Source: Cladochytrium replicatum
Taxonomy: Eukaryota > Chytridiomycota > Chytridiomycetes > Cladochytriales > Cladochytriaceae
Reading direction: 5' to 3'
Assembly: GCA_025526935.1 (NCBI GenBank)
Contig: JAHLKD010000002.1
Span: forward strand, 1-64,000
Length of the DNA: 64,000 bases
Below the pieces are notes generated by a model, which did not search any database, was not told the origin of the DNA, and was given only the letters and a program-made list of their open reading frames with translations. Both the position numbers and the translations under genes were made by a program. The first letter of the stretch is position 1. Each line of letters starts with the position of its first letter. Positions 11,485-23,139 of the stretch are shown piece by piece.

Positions 11485-12129
11485 ATGGCCTCGCAACCAA
11501 CGCAAAAGCTCTCGCAATACCTGGCGTCGACCGAGTTCAGGTCCTACCTGATGAGGTTTGTGACGTGTGATGCATTAAGTTTGCTTGCTCAACTATCGCT
11601 GATACCATGATTTCCGCATAATGTTTGACCATAATAGTACGGTAAGAATGGAAACATTTTGGTTGAAATTTTCTGATATTTATCCCTTCATTTCAGCACT
11701 TCTGGGGACCTGGTAATGTGAAGTTTGATAATTGGCACGTTCAATATTTATGAACATCAATTGCACAGTTGCAAACTGGGGTCTTCCTCTGGCCGCCTTT
11801 GCTGACATGAAGAAGAGCCCAGAATTCATCAGTCCAACAATGACCACTGGTAAGGAACTTAACCAAAAATGCACTTTTGAATGAAGCTAACTGAATAACA
11901 TTTTGGCTGATCAGCTCTCATTCTCTACTCCGGGATTTTCATGCGATTCGCGTGGAGGGTTCAGCCGCGTAACATGCTTTTGTTCGCATGCCATGCCGCA
12001 AACGAAACTGGCCAGCTCGTCCAGATGGGCAGATACATCGACTTTTTCCACATGGGCGGTAAAGATCGTGCGCTCGGAACTGCTGCTGCTGCAGTAGCTG
12101 GCGTGACGGAGAAGACGGCACAAAAATAA
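11485..12129 (+). CDS. MPC1: Mitochondrial pyruvate carrier subunit 1
   Basis: Five exons: 11485-11555, 11638-11641, 11697-11712, 11769-11849 and 11915-12129. They total 387 nt and encode 128 residues. The protein carries the MPC family blocks [48 protein letters not shown] and [12 protein letters not shown], in the family order and length. MPC1 pairs with MPC2 or MPC3 in the inner mitochondrial membrane to import pyruvate. Exon 2 is only four bases (TACG), yet it is needed to give the conserved SYLMSTHFWGP and to keep the frame. The last intron splits the Ala codon before LILYSG. The C-terminal 20 residues after HMGGKD are alanine-rich and weakly conserved. Confidence 0.95.
11638..11641 (+). 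other. MPC1: 4-nt micro-exon of MPC1
   Basis: TACG lies between AATAG (3' splice site, 11637) and GTAAGA (5' splice site, 11642). Flanking introns are 82 and 55 nt. It supplies the end of a Ser codon and a Thr codon. Confidence 0.85.
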
Positions 12130-12278
12130 AGTTGAATATTCTAATATTTTTACAAATTCTTCTTTCGTTGTTGGCGCTATGAAGCGATTCTACTTGAAAA
12201 CTTAATGCGGCATATCAGTCTTCAGAGCTCTCATAATGATATCGCAGTAAACATTGCGCAAAAAATACAATTTTGGTA

Positions 12279-14000
12279 TCAAGGCAGCAGTGGGGATGGT
12301 GCTTTCGGTGTGTAATCAGGTGCTGGTGGTTCGGATGGTGGTTCTGTTTTTCTTTTCGGTGTTGGGAGGTGATAGGGAGGTGGGGTCAGCGGCTTTAATC
12401 CCCCAACAACTGCCGGAATTGGAAAGCCCTGCCGTATGGTTTCAGCCTTACTTGTTTTTGTTTTCTCAAGTTCAGGTGGGCTCCTAGAAGCAGTTTGTCC
12501 TTTCCCACCAATTCGCGATTCTCTTGGGTGTTTTTGATGCTGATGTTCTGATACAACAGATGACTTTTTCTGACCACAACTCATGGTTGAGTCGCCTGTT
12601 TCAATTTTGTTTGGCCCGTAATCGTTGTTTTCCGCAGTTTCCTTTGATTCCAGCACCGGCGAGTTGACGTGCTTGTTTTCGAAAGCGTACTTCTTTGGGG
12701 ATGAGATTGGAGAAACGTTTTCATCAATGCTTCTAAGTGAACTAGGCTTCGTGTTTTTCAATGTTTGAATATTTGAAGAGCTTGGTTTTCCAGGTACCCG
12801 GTGAGGAACACGCGGTCGCATTTGGCGACCTGCGGGAGGTATGCAAAGGTCCCCCAGCGACTTTGTAGCGTTTTTCGATGATCGATCCTCAAGTGGTCGG
12901 ATATTGTCTGAAAAGTTTTCGCAGTTTGTTGACGGAAGGTTCGGTGTGCTTCTCCCTCCTCCTCTGAGTTCAGCAACAATGGGTTGTCTTTCGGCCATGT
13001 AATAATCTCTGGGGCTTTGAGACTTGTCTTCGTTCTGGTTACTCAGCCAATTTTTGAAGGATGTCAGTTTTTGCGTTCCCATCGAAATGCCCCTCTCACT
13101 ATCTTCAGCAAGCCTCATAAGAACAGCCTGCTTTTCCGATAGAGATGGTAATGGCTGTAAGAATGTGTGAGATCAAGAAACTCTTGATCGGTTGTGTAAT
13201 ACCTCTCCATCAATGTTGAAAGTTGGCTTTCCCGGAACCAACGTTGGCTGTCGTGAGAGTGAAGTATGCTCCCCTTGAGCTTTTAATCCGAAAGCCACAT
13301 AATTACTTGCTTGATTCCATCTGCTACCTGTCTCAATGACAGATGATCCTGAGTCAAGTGAGGCAACTGATGCCGTGTTAGTTGGTATCGGTGTTCGAGT
13401 TGGTGTTGCCATCACAAGCGGTCGAGCAGCTACATTAATATTATTCCCGAAGTTCGCGTTCTCTATATCGGCGAGTCCAACATCTGCTTCAAGCCTCTGT
13501 ACTGAAAAGTAGTCCGTTTCTTCCGCCTTTGCAATTGCGCTTAAGGGCGTCAGAGTCATGGCAACATCCAGAGATCTGGAGAACATGGGAGAAGTAGCGA
13601 CCCCATCAGCTGAAGTCGGGTCAGTGCTTTGTTGAATTTTGCTTCGAGGAATAGACGGAGGCTCATTCCGAGGAACTGGCAATGTTGGCTCAGATTTGCC
13701 AAATTTTTCAAAGACCGGTGATCGTGATGCCGACTGCTCATCATCTTTCTCTCCTTGCTGCTTCTTTCTTCCACTTGAGAGCGACAGAGTATTTGATTGA
13801 TTCATGAGGGAGAGGGTGGACCATGGTCTACGCAGCTCTTTAGTACTTGGAGAATCGTTTTTTGCCCCTCTTTGGACCTTCCTGCTGCCGTTAGATTGGT
13901 CGCCGGACTATCTAGTAATAAGTACATTTGCAACGAAACAATCGATGGGCACAACCTTGAGCACGGCCTTAGCTCGAAGAAGTAGTTGCTTGGCGTCCAT
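12279..14000 (-). CDS. Proline/serine-rich disordered protein, function unknown
   Basis: Three exons on the minus strand: 14000-13956, 13907-13203 and 13154-12279, total 1626 nt, 541 residues. All junctions keep frame. The start MDAKQLLLRAKAVLK is predicted helical. The rest is low complexity, rich in Ser, Pro, Lys and Asn, with an SRSPPELEKTKTSKAE stretch and a C-terminal polyproline region (LTPPPYHLPTPKRK, SEPPAPDYTPKAPSPLLP). The latter could bind SH3 or profilin-type domains; that is inference. I recognise no family. It is convergent with MPC1 (149 bp apart). Confidence 0.72.
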
Positions 14001-14480
14001 TGTGATCCGTGCAGAAAGTGTGATTGGTACGTAAATTTGTGGCCAAGTTTAACTTGCTGATTTTCATTACACACATAGCTTTAAGCAGGATTGGCCAATT
14101 GCAAGAAAGTCGCAAACCAAAAAAGAAAAGCATGGTTAAATCGTCTAAGGTTTGTAGATATGCTCTAGAAGCTTTGAAACCCTTACGAACACAGTTCAGC
14201 TCTACTTCCCTATTTGGAAATAGGAGTTGGACCCCCCCTCCAACTATGCAGACCAGTTTACTGCGTGCGTTCGGTTCGTCGGAGCATTGGATGGGGGCAC
14301 GTGATCGTAACAAATTTCTCCTCAGGATCAAAAATCACCTCAAAAAATTTTCTTGTGCGTTGTTTGCACGCACCTGGATTTGGTTTATGATGCAACTGAA
14401 ATCTTTCGTTGCTTTTAATAAATCTTTGGGGATTCCCCCTTTCTTTAGCACCCTGCTCCAGTAGACTAGACATATACACC

Positions 14481-16623
14481 ATGGGCATGTCCAAGCTTGT
14501 CGTTTTCGCCATTCTAGGAGCCTTGGCATCCACATCGGATGCTTCCCCTGTGAAGTGCATTCCCAGGCCCTCACCTACTACAACTACTACCATCTGCACT
14601 ACGACTGCAGCTGGTGCTACTGGGACTGCGTCTCCTTCTCCCTACACCCCGTCCCCCGTCGGCAGCCTCCCCGAGATTCCTGCTGGCTCAGGAATTGTTG
14701 ATTCCGCGCCAGTCCAGGATGAGAAGACCGTGAAGCCATTCGTGGACTATGCATACACCAACGTGAGGGATAACCCTTGCAACGCCAACCTTACCACCAA
14801 TGCTGGAGCTCGTCTTCTCGAGGACTTCCTGAACTACTGGAAACCTTCGACTTTGCTCGTCGATGCAGGCTTAAATCTTGCTGGAACTCCCGGATGCCCG
14901 GCTGTTGTCAGTACTTGGTCCGGAATCCCAGGCGACAAAACCGACGGAACCGTCCTTGACCAAAACAACCACCGCAAGAACCTTGACATCTGCATTGACT
15001 TGTCGAACAACCGCACTGATACAATCTTGACCGCGGCTTACCTCGAGGATCGCCGCAGCAAAGGTTTCAACTTGGTTGACGGTCTTGGAGCGCTTAAAAC
15101 GGCATGGTTTGGCTTTTCGAAGTCTAACACAACCATCACTCTCCCTATTCCCGCCGACGCTGCTAACGTATCATACTCTGATGGCGGTATGTTAACATCT
15201 TTGAGGATAGTATGATTTGTTTTTCTGATTTTCTGTGGCAGGCAACGATATTGGAGACTGCACTTCGAACAACCCCACTTTTGTTGACGTTTGCACATTC
15301 ATTGGCCACATCGGCGACAACGCTTCCACAGAGCCTTCCAAACGTTTCTGGAAATACGCACGTCCTTTCCGCTGGGACACCCGCGTTTCGATCCCTTCGA
15401 TTCTTAAGCCTAGGATTTCCACCACCCCTATCACGGACGGTGGAACACCATCTGGCCACACTGCCGAAGCGTACAGGAGGAGTGTTGTTCTCGGATACCT
15501 GATCCCTGAGCGTCTCTCCCAGACTTTCTACCGTGCCTCGGAATGTAAGGACTAGAAAGCGGGTCGTAATTACCTCGTTCGACGGGCTGAACGTTCTTCT
15601 TTAGCTGGTAACCTTCGAATTGTCGCTGGTTTCCACTCCCCCTACGATGTTATCGGCGGTCGTATCCTCGGAACTGCTTCCGTTGCTGCCAACGTCTACG
15701 CCGCCGCTAACGCCGCCACCAAGGTTGCTACCGTCGCCAAGGTTCACTCGGTTCTCATGGCCGCCACCAACACAACTACCCTTGACGCCTTCCGCGCATT
15801 CGCCAACTCGCTCGAGTCTGATCCCTTCTCTTTCAACAGCCAGAGCTCATACAAGGCTCGCAAGAGCACATTCGAATACCGCATGACCTACGGATTCACC
15901 CCCAAGCCCGGTCAGTCTGGAAAGACCGCCAACGTCCCAAAGGCTGCTGAGATTCTTCTCGAGACTCGTTTCCCATACCTTACTGCTGCCCAGCGCCGTG
16001 TTGTTCTCAAGTCGACTGCGATCGACTCTGGATACCCTATCACCGATGATGCCGAAGGCTGGGGTCGTTTAAACTACTTTGCTGCTGGCCAGGGTTACGG
16101 CCGATTCGACGGTGACGTTGATGTTACCTACGACCTTTCGTCTTCGACTTGGACCACCGACGCTTGGCGCAACGACATTGCGGGCGCGGGCAAGCTCACC
16201 AAGAGGGGTACTGCCACCCTCCAGCTCACAGGTGACAACAGCTACACCGGCGGCACGGTTGTTCTCGGTGGCGCTCTTGTCGCAAGCTCGCGAACCGCTT
16301 TCGGAACCGGAAGCGTGTACAACGGTGCTGCCGTGTGGATTGGTACCGCCGGCCTCACTGTTAAGGGCTACTACGCCCAGACGAAGGACAGCACTTTGGC
16401 TTTCGTTGTTGATGGAAAGGCCACTACTCCCCTTCTTTCTGTTGCTGGTGATGTTTCCATTGCTGGTGGCCAGCTCCTCGTTGAACTTAGCGGATCGGTC
16501 GCGAAGGGCACCCGCATCCAGCTTATTGGTGGTGCTTCTGCTAAGGGCGTTTTTGACAAGGCTACGCTCCCCGCTGGTGCTTCCATTGAGTACATCCCTG
16601 GCGGTGTTGTTCTTGCTATTTGA
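14481..16623 (+). CDS. Secreted PAP2-superfamily phosphatase with autotransporter-type beta-strand repeat
   Basis: Exons 14481-15186, 15242-15544 and 15605-16623 give 675 residues. The N-terminus (MSKLVVFAILGALASTSDA) is a signal peptide, followed by a Thr/Pro/Ser linker. The vanadate/phosphatase signature of the PAP2 superfamily is complete: KRFWKYARP (K-x6-RP, about residues 269-277), PSGH (305-308) and R-x5-H-x3-D in LRIVAGFHSPYD (340-351). It should hydrolyse phosphate monoesters, or act as a related haloperoxidase, outside the cell. At about residues 530-570 it has GTATLQLTGDNSYTGGT, the autotransporter-associated beta-strand repeat otherwise known from bacterial surface proteins. The coding region is richer in C-ending codons than its neighbours. 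Two spliceosomal introns (55 and 60 nt) show it is a host gene, not contamination. Confidence 0.88.
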
Positions 16624-16818
16624 GCATCTGTCCACATTCGCGTTATTGTTTGTAGTTGGATCTAGAGTTTCTCCTCTTTTTGGTCTGGCTTCCCTTCGCC
16701 TCTCCGTCAATTTTTTTTGCATGTTTCGCGATGGTTTGAATCATTAAACATGTTGAACCACATCTGTTTCAGGGATCTCTAGATTCCTTATTCATATTTT
16801 GCAAAATCATAGACAAGG

Positions 16819-18392
16819 TTATAAGTTCGGAGTGACAGCGTCCGTTCGCTCAGCAATATCATTGGCAATTGTCATCAGCATCTGGAAGACCTCTGAAGCC
16901 CAGTTGGCGCTCTCCGATGAAGCCTGGCCACGTTTAACGCGGGCGGCAATTCCCTGCGCGATGACAGCCAGCTGGCAAGAAGTCAATATCATTGAGCACA
17001 AGATACTCTTCTTTGCACATACCCGGAAGTAGGCGAAAACGATAGTGAACTCAAATCCGGGAATTGGGTATGCCCTTCCAACTCCCTCGCAATAACGACG
17101 AATGAGCTCATCCGCTCGCGGGATCGGCCATTGAGCCGCCTCCTCTGGCGGCCAAACTCCAGAAGAACCAGGAACTTGGCCAGCTGCCTTCAGAGCGCTT
17201 GGAGCAAACCACGGCATCAGAAAGTTAGCAAGATCTGAAAGCGGATGCCCAATAGTTGACCTAATGTAAACGATTAGCAACAATCAAAAGCGTTTGATTT
17301 ACAACGCACAGCTCCCAATCCAGGATTCCAATCACTCGAGGCTCTGTGGGGTGGAATACCATGTTATCCAGCTAATATCGAGCATATTAGGAGTGTCTTG
17401 TTTTCTTTTTCACACAAATGTACCTTGTAGTCACCATGGACGATCGACACTTCGTCTAAAATCATGTTTCGTTTGAACCAGCCGACAAGCTTGTCCAAGT
17501 TGTTCAAGTCACCAACACGGACATTTGCGCTGTCTGTGACAGCTCCCTGGGTCTGATTTTGGATGTAAGTTAACCAAACGTAAACTTGAGAGTTACCAAC
17601 CTGAGACACTTGAACAAGTCGAGTGATCTGACGGGAGTAGAATCCGCTGGCTTTCCCGAAGGATTCGAGCCCCGCAGCTCTGAAATCGACGCGATGCAGG
17701 CGCGCAAGAGCATCGATGGCCGAAAAAAAGCTAGGCAAAGGTAATGAGTCACTTTGCGAGTTATTCCACAAGAACACGCACTAGGTCCATCTCTCCAAAG
17801 GACGAGGGATTTGAGGAATCAGAACTGAATCGAAAATGCGTCCCTCCAGGAATTCCATGACCTATGGAGTCACGAGCATGCGTAGTGAGAAACAACCATG
17901 AAAACTTTAAACTTGCTTAATTACGTAAAACGGAGTTCCGATGACTTTGGAGTCTTCGCACAAAACGAACACTTTAGGTACAGGGACATCGGAGTGTGCC
18001 CCGACAGCAGCAAGCGCACGGTACTCTCGTTCGACTGCATGCGCTGTAGGAGAAAGCAGCGTCCCCGGGGGCTTCTTCCTGAGGACGTAGGAGCGATTGT
18101 TGGCGTCTGTGATGAAATACGTAGGGTTGCTCTGGCCGAACTGTGAGAGGACTCAGTCTCCATGCAATTCATGCAGTGCTCCAAGCACTTTACTGGACAT
18201 CAGCAAACCTTGAATTGACGCACGATCACTGGCTTCTTGAAACCCTTGATGGAGCCTTCCAAGAAAGCACTGAGAGCGGCAGCATCCAGCTCCATTCTAA
18301 ATCCCCGCGCAATGACGTATTAGAAAGCTTATTAGCACAACAACGCAGTAGTTCTCCTACCCCTTGCGAACATTAGAGGTTGCGGTCGCCAT
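16819..18392 (-). CDS. APH/ACAD10-like phosphotransferase
   Basis: Eight minus-strand exons: 18392-18361, 18296-18209, 18140-17925, 17861-17782, 17730-17601, 17552-17424, 17371-17310 and 17260-16819. They total 1179 nt, 392 residues, all in frame. Motifs are those of the aminoglycoside phosphotransferase-like domain found alone in fungi and fused to ACAD10/ACAD11 in animals: [22 protein letters not shown] (nucleotide loop and Lys), [35 protein letters not shown] (catalytic Asp) and [19 protein letters not shown] (metal-binding Asp). Animal homologues phosphorylate 4-hydroxyacyl-CoA for peroxisomal or mitochondrial catabolism. The C-terminus is PNL, not a standard SKL signal. No acyl-CoA dehydrogenase domain follows. 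Confidence 0.9.
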
Positions 18393-18722
18393 ACCGCCAA
18401 ATGCCTCGCCAACCTGAATCAAGCCACACCCCACTCGACCTGGGGTGTGATGATGATGTGGTGTTGGTGTGCAAGAAGCATCTCATCGTCACAGTACTAA
18501 CAGCTTGGAGTGATGTGGAGATATATTAGCCAGGCTAACCATTGCGAACTGATCGCTTAATTTGAAACACATGAAGAATTATAAATGATTCTCGATGCTT
18601 GTTTCATACTTTTTATCCATACTTTCAGTGTTAGGAACAGCACCTTTGATCTCTGAAGCAACACTAGTTTCCCATCTCACGATCCATGTTAGTATTCTTA
18701 TTTTCCATCTCCTCACCGTCCC
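18393..18722. other. Intergenic, divergent promoter region
   Basis: 330 bp between the 5' ends of the APH-like gene (minus) and the locus starting at 18723 (plus). No repeat or RNA gene is seen. Confidence 0.4.
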
Positions 18723-19940
18723 ATGTCCATATTTCCAACTGCGTCACTGAGTTCCAATTCTCCATCCTCCTTGTCCCGCAGCTCTTCTCCTACGAGCTTT
18801 CCTCCTCCTGCGTTCCAGGGCTCATCGTTCGACCAGGACTCTTCGCTGCGTTCCAGGGCTCATCGTTCGACCAGGACTCTTCGCCTTCTTACTCCTCAAA
18901 AAGAAGCTCCTGTGTGGTACGTTAATTTATGTGCAAAAAGCTAAACACTTAATTGGTTAATCTTAACAGCGACCACAGTCTGGGAAAAGCGATACCTCAG
19001 GATATTCAAACTCCGGAGACGGCGCTACCTACACCCCCGCCCGTAAACACACATTCTTACGGAGCACATTCAAACACGGCACCCCTAACCCCAACAAACC
19101 ATTCCGTTCAGATGAGAGCACCCCATGGCGCTCGCAGCCGCCGCGCTTGTGGCATTCTTCTTGTACGGCAACTTTCCGCACAGTTCTTCTTTAGCGACGT
19201 CAGAACCGTCCCCAACTCCGCATCGGCATCGGGTGAATGAAACAGGTTCACATGAAGGAGTTGGAAACGAAGCTTTCTAAGGCGTTGAAGAATATGCGGT
19301 CTCTTCAAAAAGAAAAAAATGGCAGAATCAAAGAAATTGATGCACCTTTCTGAGAAGGAACGTAAAGAAGTTATGTCATTCAACACAGTTCCAGTGCACC
19401 TGTGCTGTACCGTTACTGGCTCTACCGAATTTACCAAGACACATTTGCTCACCTCGAAGAATTGGCGGGTATTGTACGAGATGGCATCATTGACTCACGG
19501 CTCTAGGCGTATCGTCGAAAACTGTATCACGAACGACATGCAACGGCAAGTTTAGGCAGTATGACAGCTGATCTACAGAGCAAAGAGCATCATGCCACCT
19601 CCTGTTGCGGGTACTAGGTGTCTGAATGGTACGAAGCGGGGTTGGGGTGAGCTTTGGGCAGAGTGGGAGTCACCGTGGACTCATTCGGATATCGATGGAT
19701 ACGGGGTTTTGATATTTTACTCCAAACGTTGCGGAAGGAGAATGGTGTGCCAAAGTTCCGGGGTTGCAAGTCTGGATTCACACGATGGGCTATCAATACA
19801 GAGATCATTCAGGGCACTGATGTCGTTTTTGGGTGCGGTCGATGAAACGTTACTACCACGGCGAGTATTCAAAAGGAAAGTGCAAAGTTTGACGATTTGC
19901 AAGCTTTCTCGAATAGCAGCCCCAAAATAGACTACCGTTA
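18723..19940 (+). other. Unresolved multi-exon locus (Ser-rich, coiled-coil and globular segments)
   Basis: Several coding-looking pieces cannot be joined in one frame. The first is a Ser-rich start at 18723 (MSIFPTASLSSNSPSSLSRS) ending RLLTPQKEAPVW before a GTACGT donor. Next are TPARKHTFLRSTFK, a hydrophobic helix MALAAAALVAFFLYGNF (from 19121), a coiled coil MKELETKLSKALKNMRSLQKEK, an LYRIYQDTFAHLEELAGIVRDGIIDSRL segment followed by an in-frame TAG, and GYRWIRGFDILLQTL near 19690. I do not recognise the family. It could be one damaged gene or two overlapping predictions. Confidence 0.35.
18809..18884 (+). repeat. 38-bp tandem duplication in coding sequence
   Basis: Two adjacent copies of a 38-bp unit starting TGCGTTCCAGGGCTCATC. 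The unit length is not a multiple of three, so the two copies are read in different frames. Confidence 0.85.
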
Positions 19941-19977
19941 GTATGACATTCGTTTTGTGGAAGTGGCGCTCTCCAAA

Positions 19978-21708
19978 ATGCTGCCCAAGATCACGAGCAA
20001 GTCTCTCGGATCTCTGAGCAGTGATGACGATGAGAGCGAATCAGACGATGGTGCTTCAGTCGATAACGAAAGCACGGATTCATCCGCAGACGATGATGAC
20101 GAGATCCTCAACAAACCAACTACGCGAACGCGCTCGCCTCCCAAACCTTCTTATTCCGGAAGCACCTTCCAGACTCCTTCCAGCAATCAATCCAGTTCAA
20201 GAGATAATCCTGCGCTGCCGAAAAGTTACGATCCACAACAAGATGGTTTGATCCAACCCATCAGGTCGACAAACATTCTGTCGCGGTCCCCATCCGCCCG
20301 ACCAAGTTCTGGATCTTCACCATTACACCCAAGAAGGCAGAGTATCCCTCTTCGTCCTGTGCCAATCCCTAATAGCCGGAAACCCTCTGTCCAAATCCCA
20401 CATTTGCGGCGCAAAAGCAAAGTTCCACCAGCTGATCCACCAATTCCTGGGACAACGGAGGGTACCAAGCTCGCCCTGTCGGAGCTGGAAAAGGAGCGAC
20501 CTGTCTTAAGAGTGCTAAATAAAGTCGATCCTCGGCTACGTGGGGCTGCTAAAAAAGTATTCGGAGAATTCACACCACCTCCTGAGGAACATGTGCACCA
20601 AAGGAAATTAGGGTACTTTGTCGATATTCTAGGAGGTCGTCGACTTTCTCGGGCTGTCGTAGCTGGTCAGGAAAAGAATCAAGGGATAAATGCAACTCCT
20701 GCGATCATGATCACCGAATCAATTGCTGACGAGCAGACAAAAGAAGACGCAGCTCTAAGGCAAGGTGTACAGGATGCTCTAGCCCTTCTCCCACAAAAGG
20801 CAACGACGGGATCGGCGTCAAATTCGCGACGGGGTTCAGTATCATCTAGACGTCCATCGCAGCCGCTCCCCTGGAGTCGTCGTTCTTCCTTTTCTCGGCA
20901 AGGTTCCAATTTTTCGATTTCAAGTGATGAAGATAGTGGTGGCCCGCGGCTTTCACGAGGACGCTATGGTGCTCCAAACAGAGGACGGAATCGAAAGGCG
21001 TCAGCAAGTCGCATTCGCTTGTCGCAATCCGAAATGGACCTGCTCGTAGAATCGACCGGGCAGTTCAAAGGGCACCATGCAGATGCTTACAGTCGTTTCC
21101 TCACTGGAGCGAACTGCATTCGGCTGAATATGCCGGGAATTGGAGAGATTACGTGGTATACTGGACGAGGGAAGAGCATGGTTGCATCACTGAACGCCGA
21201 AGTGATTCATTTGCTTGGCGGAGCTAACGCTGCACCAACGCCGGGCTATGGAGAGACAAAGAAGCGCATCGAGATTCCGAAACCTTCTATAGATCTTGAA
21301 ACCAGCCGTCCGAAACCGCAAGAAGCGCGAGTTGAATCAGCACGTGGAACTAGAGAGCGCTCGCCAAAGCGCAGGGGATTGGCTCAACGGAGCGGATCCG
21401 GCAAGAAGCCTAAAAGTCGAGTGTCTTTGGCGAACAAAGCACCAGGTGAACCGCATTTGATTGTTGGGCCACCGACGGACGGAATTCGGCCAGCAAGCAG
21501 CAAAAAGCGACCCGGAAGTGGGTCTGAGGCTGCACGAATCGTGGTCACTGGCGGCACAGGAGCTGGAACTTCACGTCGACACGGCTTTACTTTATCATAC
21601 CTTCGGGTTGTAAACCCAAGCAAGTACAAACGTGCATTGCGTCTGGAAGCGATGAGGAAGGAAACAATTCACAAGGTTGAGAATCTCGAGGAGCTCAGAA
21701 TCCAGTAA
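19978..21708 (+). CDS. Large Ser/Arg-rich disordered protein, function unknown
   Basis: Single open frame of 576 residues from the first ATG at 19978. The frame is open to about 19945, just after a TTAG that may be a 3' splice site, so the true start may lie in an upstream exon. It begins with an acidic Ser/Asp tract (SLSSDDDESESDDGASVD), then long Ser/Pro/Arg-rich stretches. A more ordered segment near residues 350-430 contains LSQSEMDLLVESTGQF and MPGIGEITWYTGRGKSM. The C-terminus is basic and helical (YLRVVNPSKYKRALRLEAMRKE). No family is recognised. The composition suggests a nuclear or cytoskeletal scaffold; that is only inference. Confidence 0.68.
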   Translation: MLPKITSKSLGSLSSDDDESESDDGASVDNESTDSSADDDDEILNKPTTRTRSPPKPSYSGSTFQTPSSNQSSSRDNPALPKSYDPQQDGLIQPIRSTNILSRSPSARPSSGSSPLHPRRQSIPLRPVPIPNSRKPSVQIPHLRRKSKVPPADPPIPGTTEGTKLALSELEKERPVLRVLNKVDPRLRGAAKKVFGEFTPPPEEHVHQRKLGYFVDILGGRRLSRAVVAGQEKNQGINATPAIMITESIADEQTKEDAALRQGVQDALALLPQKATTGSASNSRRGSVSSRRPSQPLPWSRRSSFSRQGSNFSISSDEDSGGPRLSRGRYGAPNRGRNRKASASRIRLSQSEMDLLVESTGQFKGHHADAYSRFLTGANCIRLNMPGIGEITWYTGRGKSMVASLNAEVIHLLGGANAAPTPGYGETKKRIEIPKPSIDLETSRPKPQEARVESARGTRERSPKRRGLAQRSGSGKKPKSRVSLANKAPGEPHLIVGPPTDGIRPASSKKRPGSGSEAARIVVTGGTGAGTSRRHGFTLSYLRVVNPSKYKRALRLEAMRKETIHKVENLEELRIQ

Positions 21709-21768
21709 GTGAGTGAGTGGGTGTTAGAGCGGAGCTGAAAGGTGAGCGGGTAAAGTATTGTAGCTCGA

Positions 21769-23061
21769 ATGGGTTCCCTGAAGGAGTACCATACTACTTT
21801 GGAGTCTCTGTAGGTCATCTCAGCAAGCTTGCCACATTTTTTGACATCAGCCGAATAGGAAGGACGAACTAGTGTTTCTCAAAGAAGAACACAGCAATGT
21901 TGCACGATCTATGGTAATATCATATCCACTATAATTTGTCCATGTTGAACCCTTTTTAGCACGAACTCATTTCGAGAATGCTTCTACAAAACGAGGAGCG
22001 CGATCAGACAGTGCTCTCTCTCCTCCACAAAGCGAACGAACAAAAAAGCTTGTTCCGAACTCAAATTGCCCAGTTTTTCCGAGCACACAAACGACAGGTT
22101 GCTGGTAACCACGGTCTTTCCTTGTTGGGATAACTCTTGATTATTTATCCAAAGATCTCCAGAAGAAAGCTACTGAGCGAAGAAGGGAGCTGAAGTCAGT
22201 CTCTAACGAACTTGAAGAATTGATCGAGTTCAAGGTTTGCTCTGCTTTTTGATGACTTTATTGTTACTGTTTTTATAATCAATCACAAGGAAATGCTCGA
22301 TGCAGATCCTTCAATACTTACTCGATGGATGAACGAAGCAATTGAGGGAAAGGCAAACAGGAAGCTCGAGCAAGAAGCTCAACTTCGGATCATGGAAGAG
22401 AAGTTTGAGCTTGAGAAGATCGAAACAGAACAAGCAACAATCGAGAAACTAAAGGACATACTTATTGAGGCAAAAAGCGTAAGACTCTTCAGTTTTGTTG
22501 TCGACATACATGCACACTGGATCTAATACTGGACTGTAGGCAATATCGGCTGGCGATATTGATGAAGCAACAACAGCTTCGTTCAAAAAATACAACCGGC
22601 TTCGCAGGGAGATAGCTTTACACCAGGAACATCATCGCAACCTTCAACAAGATATCGAAGACCTTGAGGAGGTTAAGGAGAGCCTAAACCAGGAAGTTAG
22701 AAGCACAGTTGACACCAGACGGCGAGTCTTCCAACTACAGAAGTGCATGGATTGCTCTCCAGATATGGAATTCTTGGTAGCTAATCCCCGAGAACAGAAA
22801 AGAAGAATGAAAGAAAGCGCACCTCTCACATATGGTCTGCGAGAGCAAACCCCTGTTCTTCGGTCAGCAGGCATCCGCCAAGTTCGTAAGGATTCAGTTG
22901 CTTCAACGAGGCAAACAGAATCTGTTGCCCTCAAGGAGGTTTTGAAAGAATCGGTGCACACGACGAGACCAACCGAGTCCGTTGTGTTAAAGGAGGTTCT
23001 AGCAGATTATGGTCAGAGAAACCACAGGAAAAAGCAGAGCATGTCAATTCATGCTTTGTAG
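21769..23061 (+). CDS. Coiled-coil protein, possibly flagellar
   Basis: Six exons: 21769-21809, 21859-21913, 21960-22104, 22155-22234, 22290-22478 and 22540-23061. They total 1032 nt, 343 residues, all in frame. It is almost entirely coiled coil from MGSLKEYHTTLESLKDELVFL to about residue 245 (ALHQEHHRNLQQDIEDLEEV). A conserved-looking CMDCSPDMEFLVANP follows, then a Ser/Thr tail with repeated TESVxLKEVL (positions 22918-22941 and 22975-22998). I cannot name the family. Heptad-rich proteins with short tails are common among axonemal and basal-body components, which would fit a zoosporic fungus, but this is inference. Confidence 0.75.
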
Positions 23062-23139
23062 TTACATGTCTTGCTATCACCAATGTTGCTGTTACCTCTA
23101 ATCTTTTGCAACTTTACGAATGTTGTTTACAACTAAACC

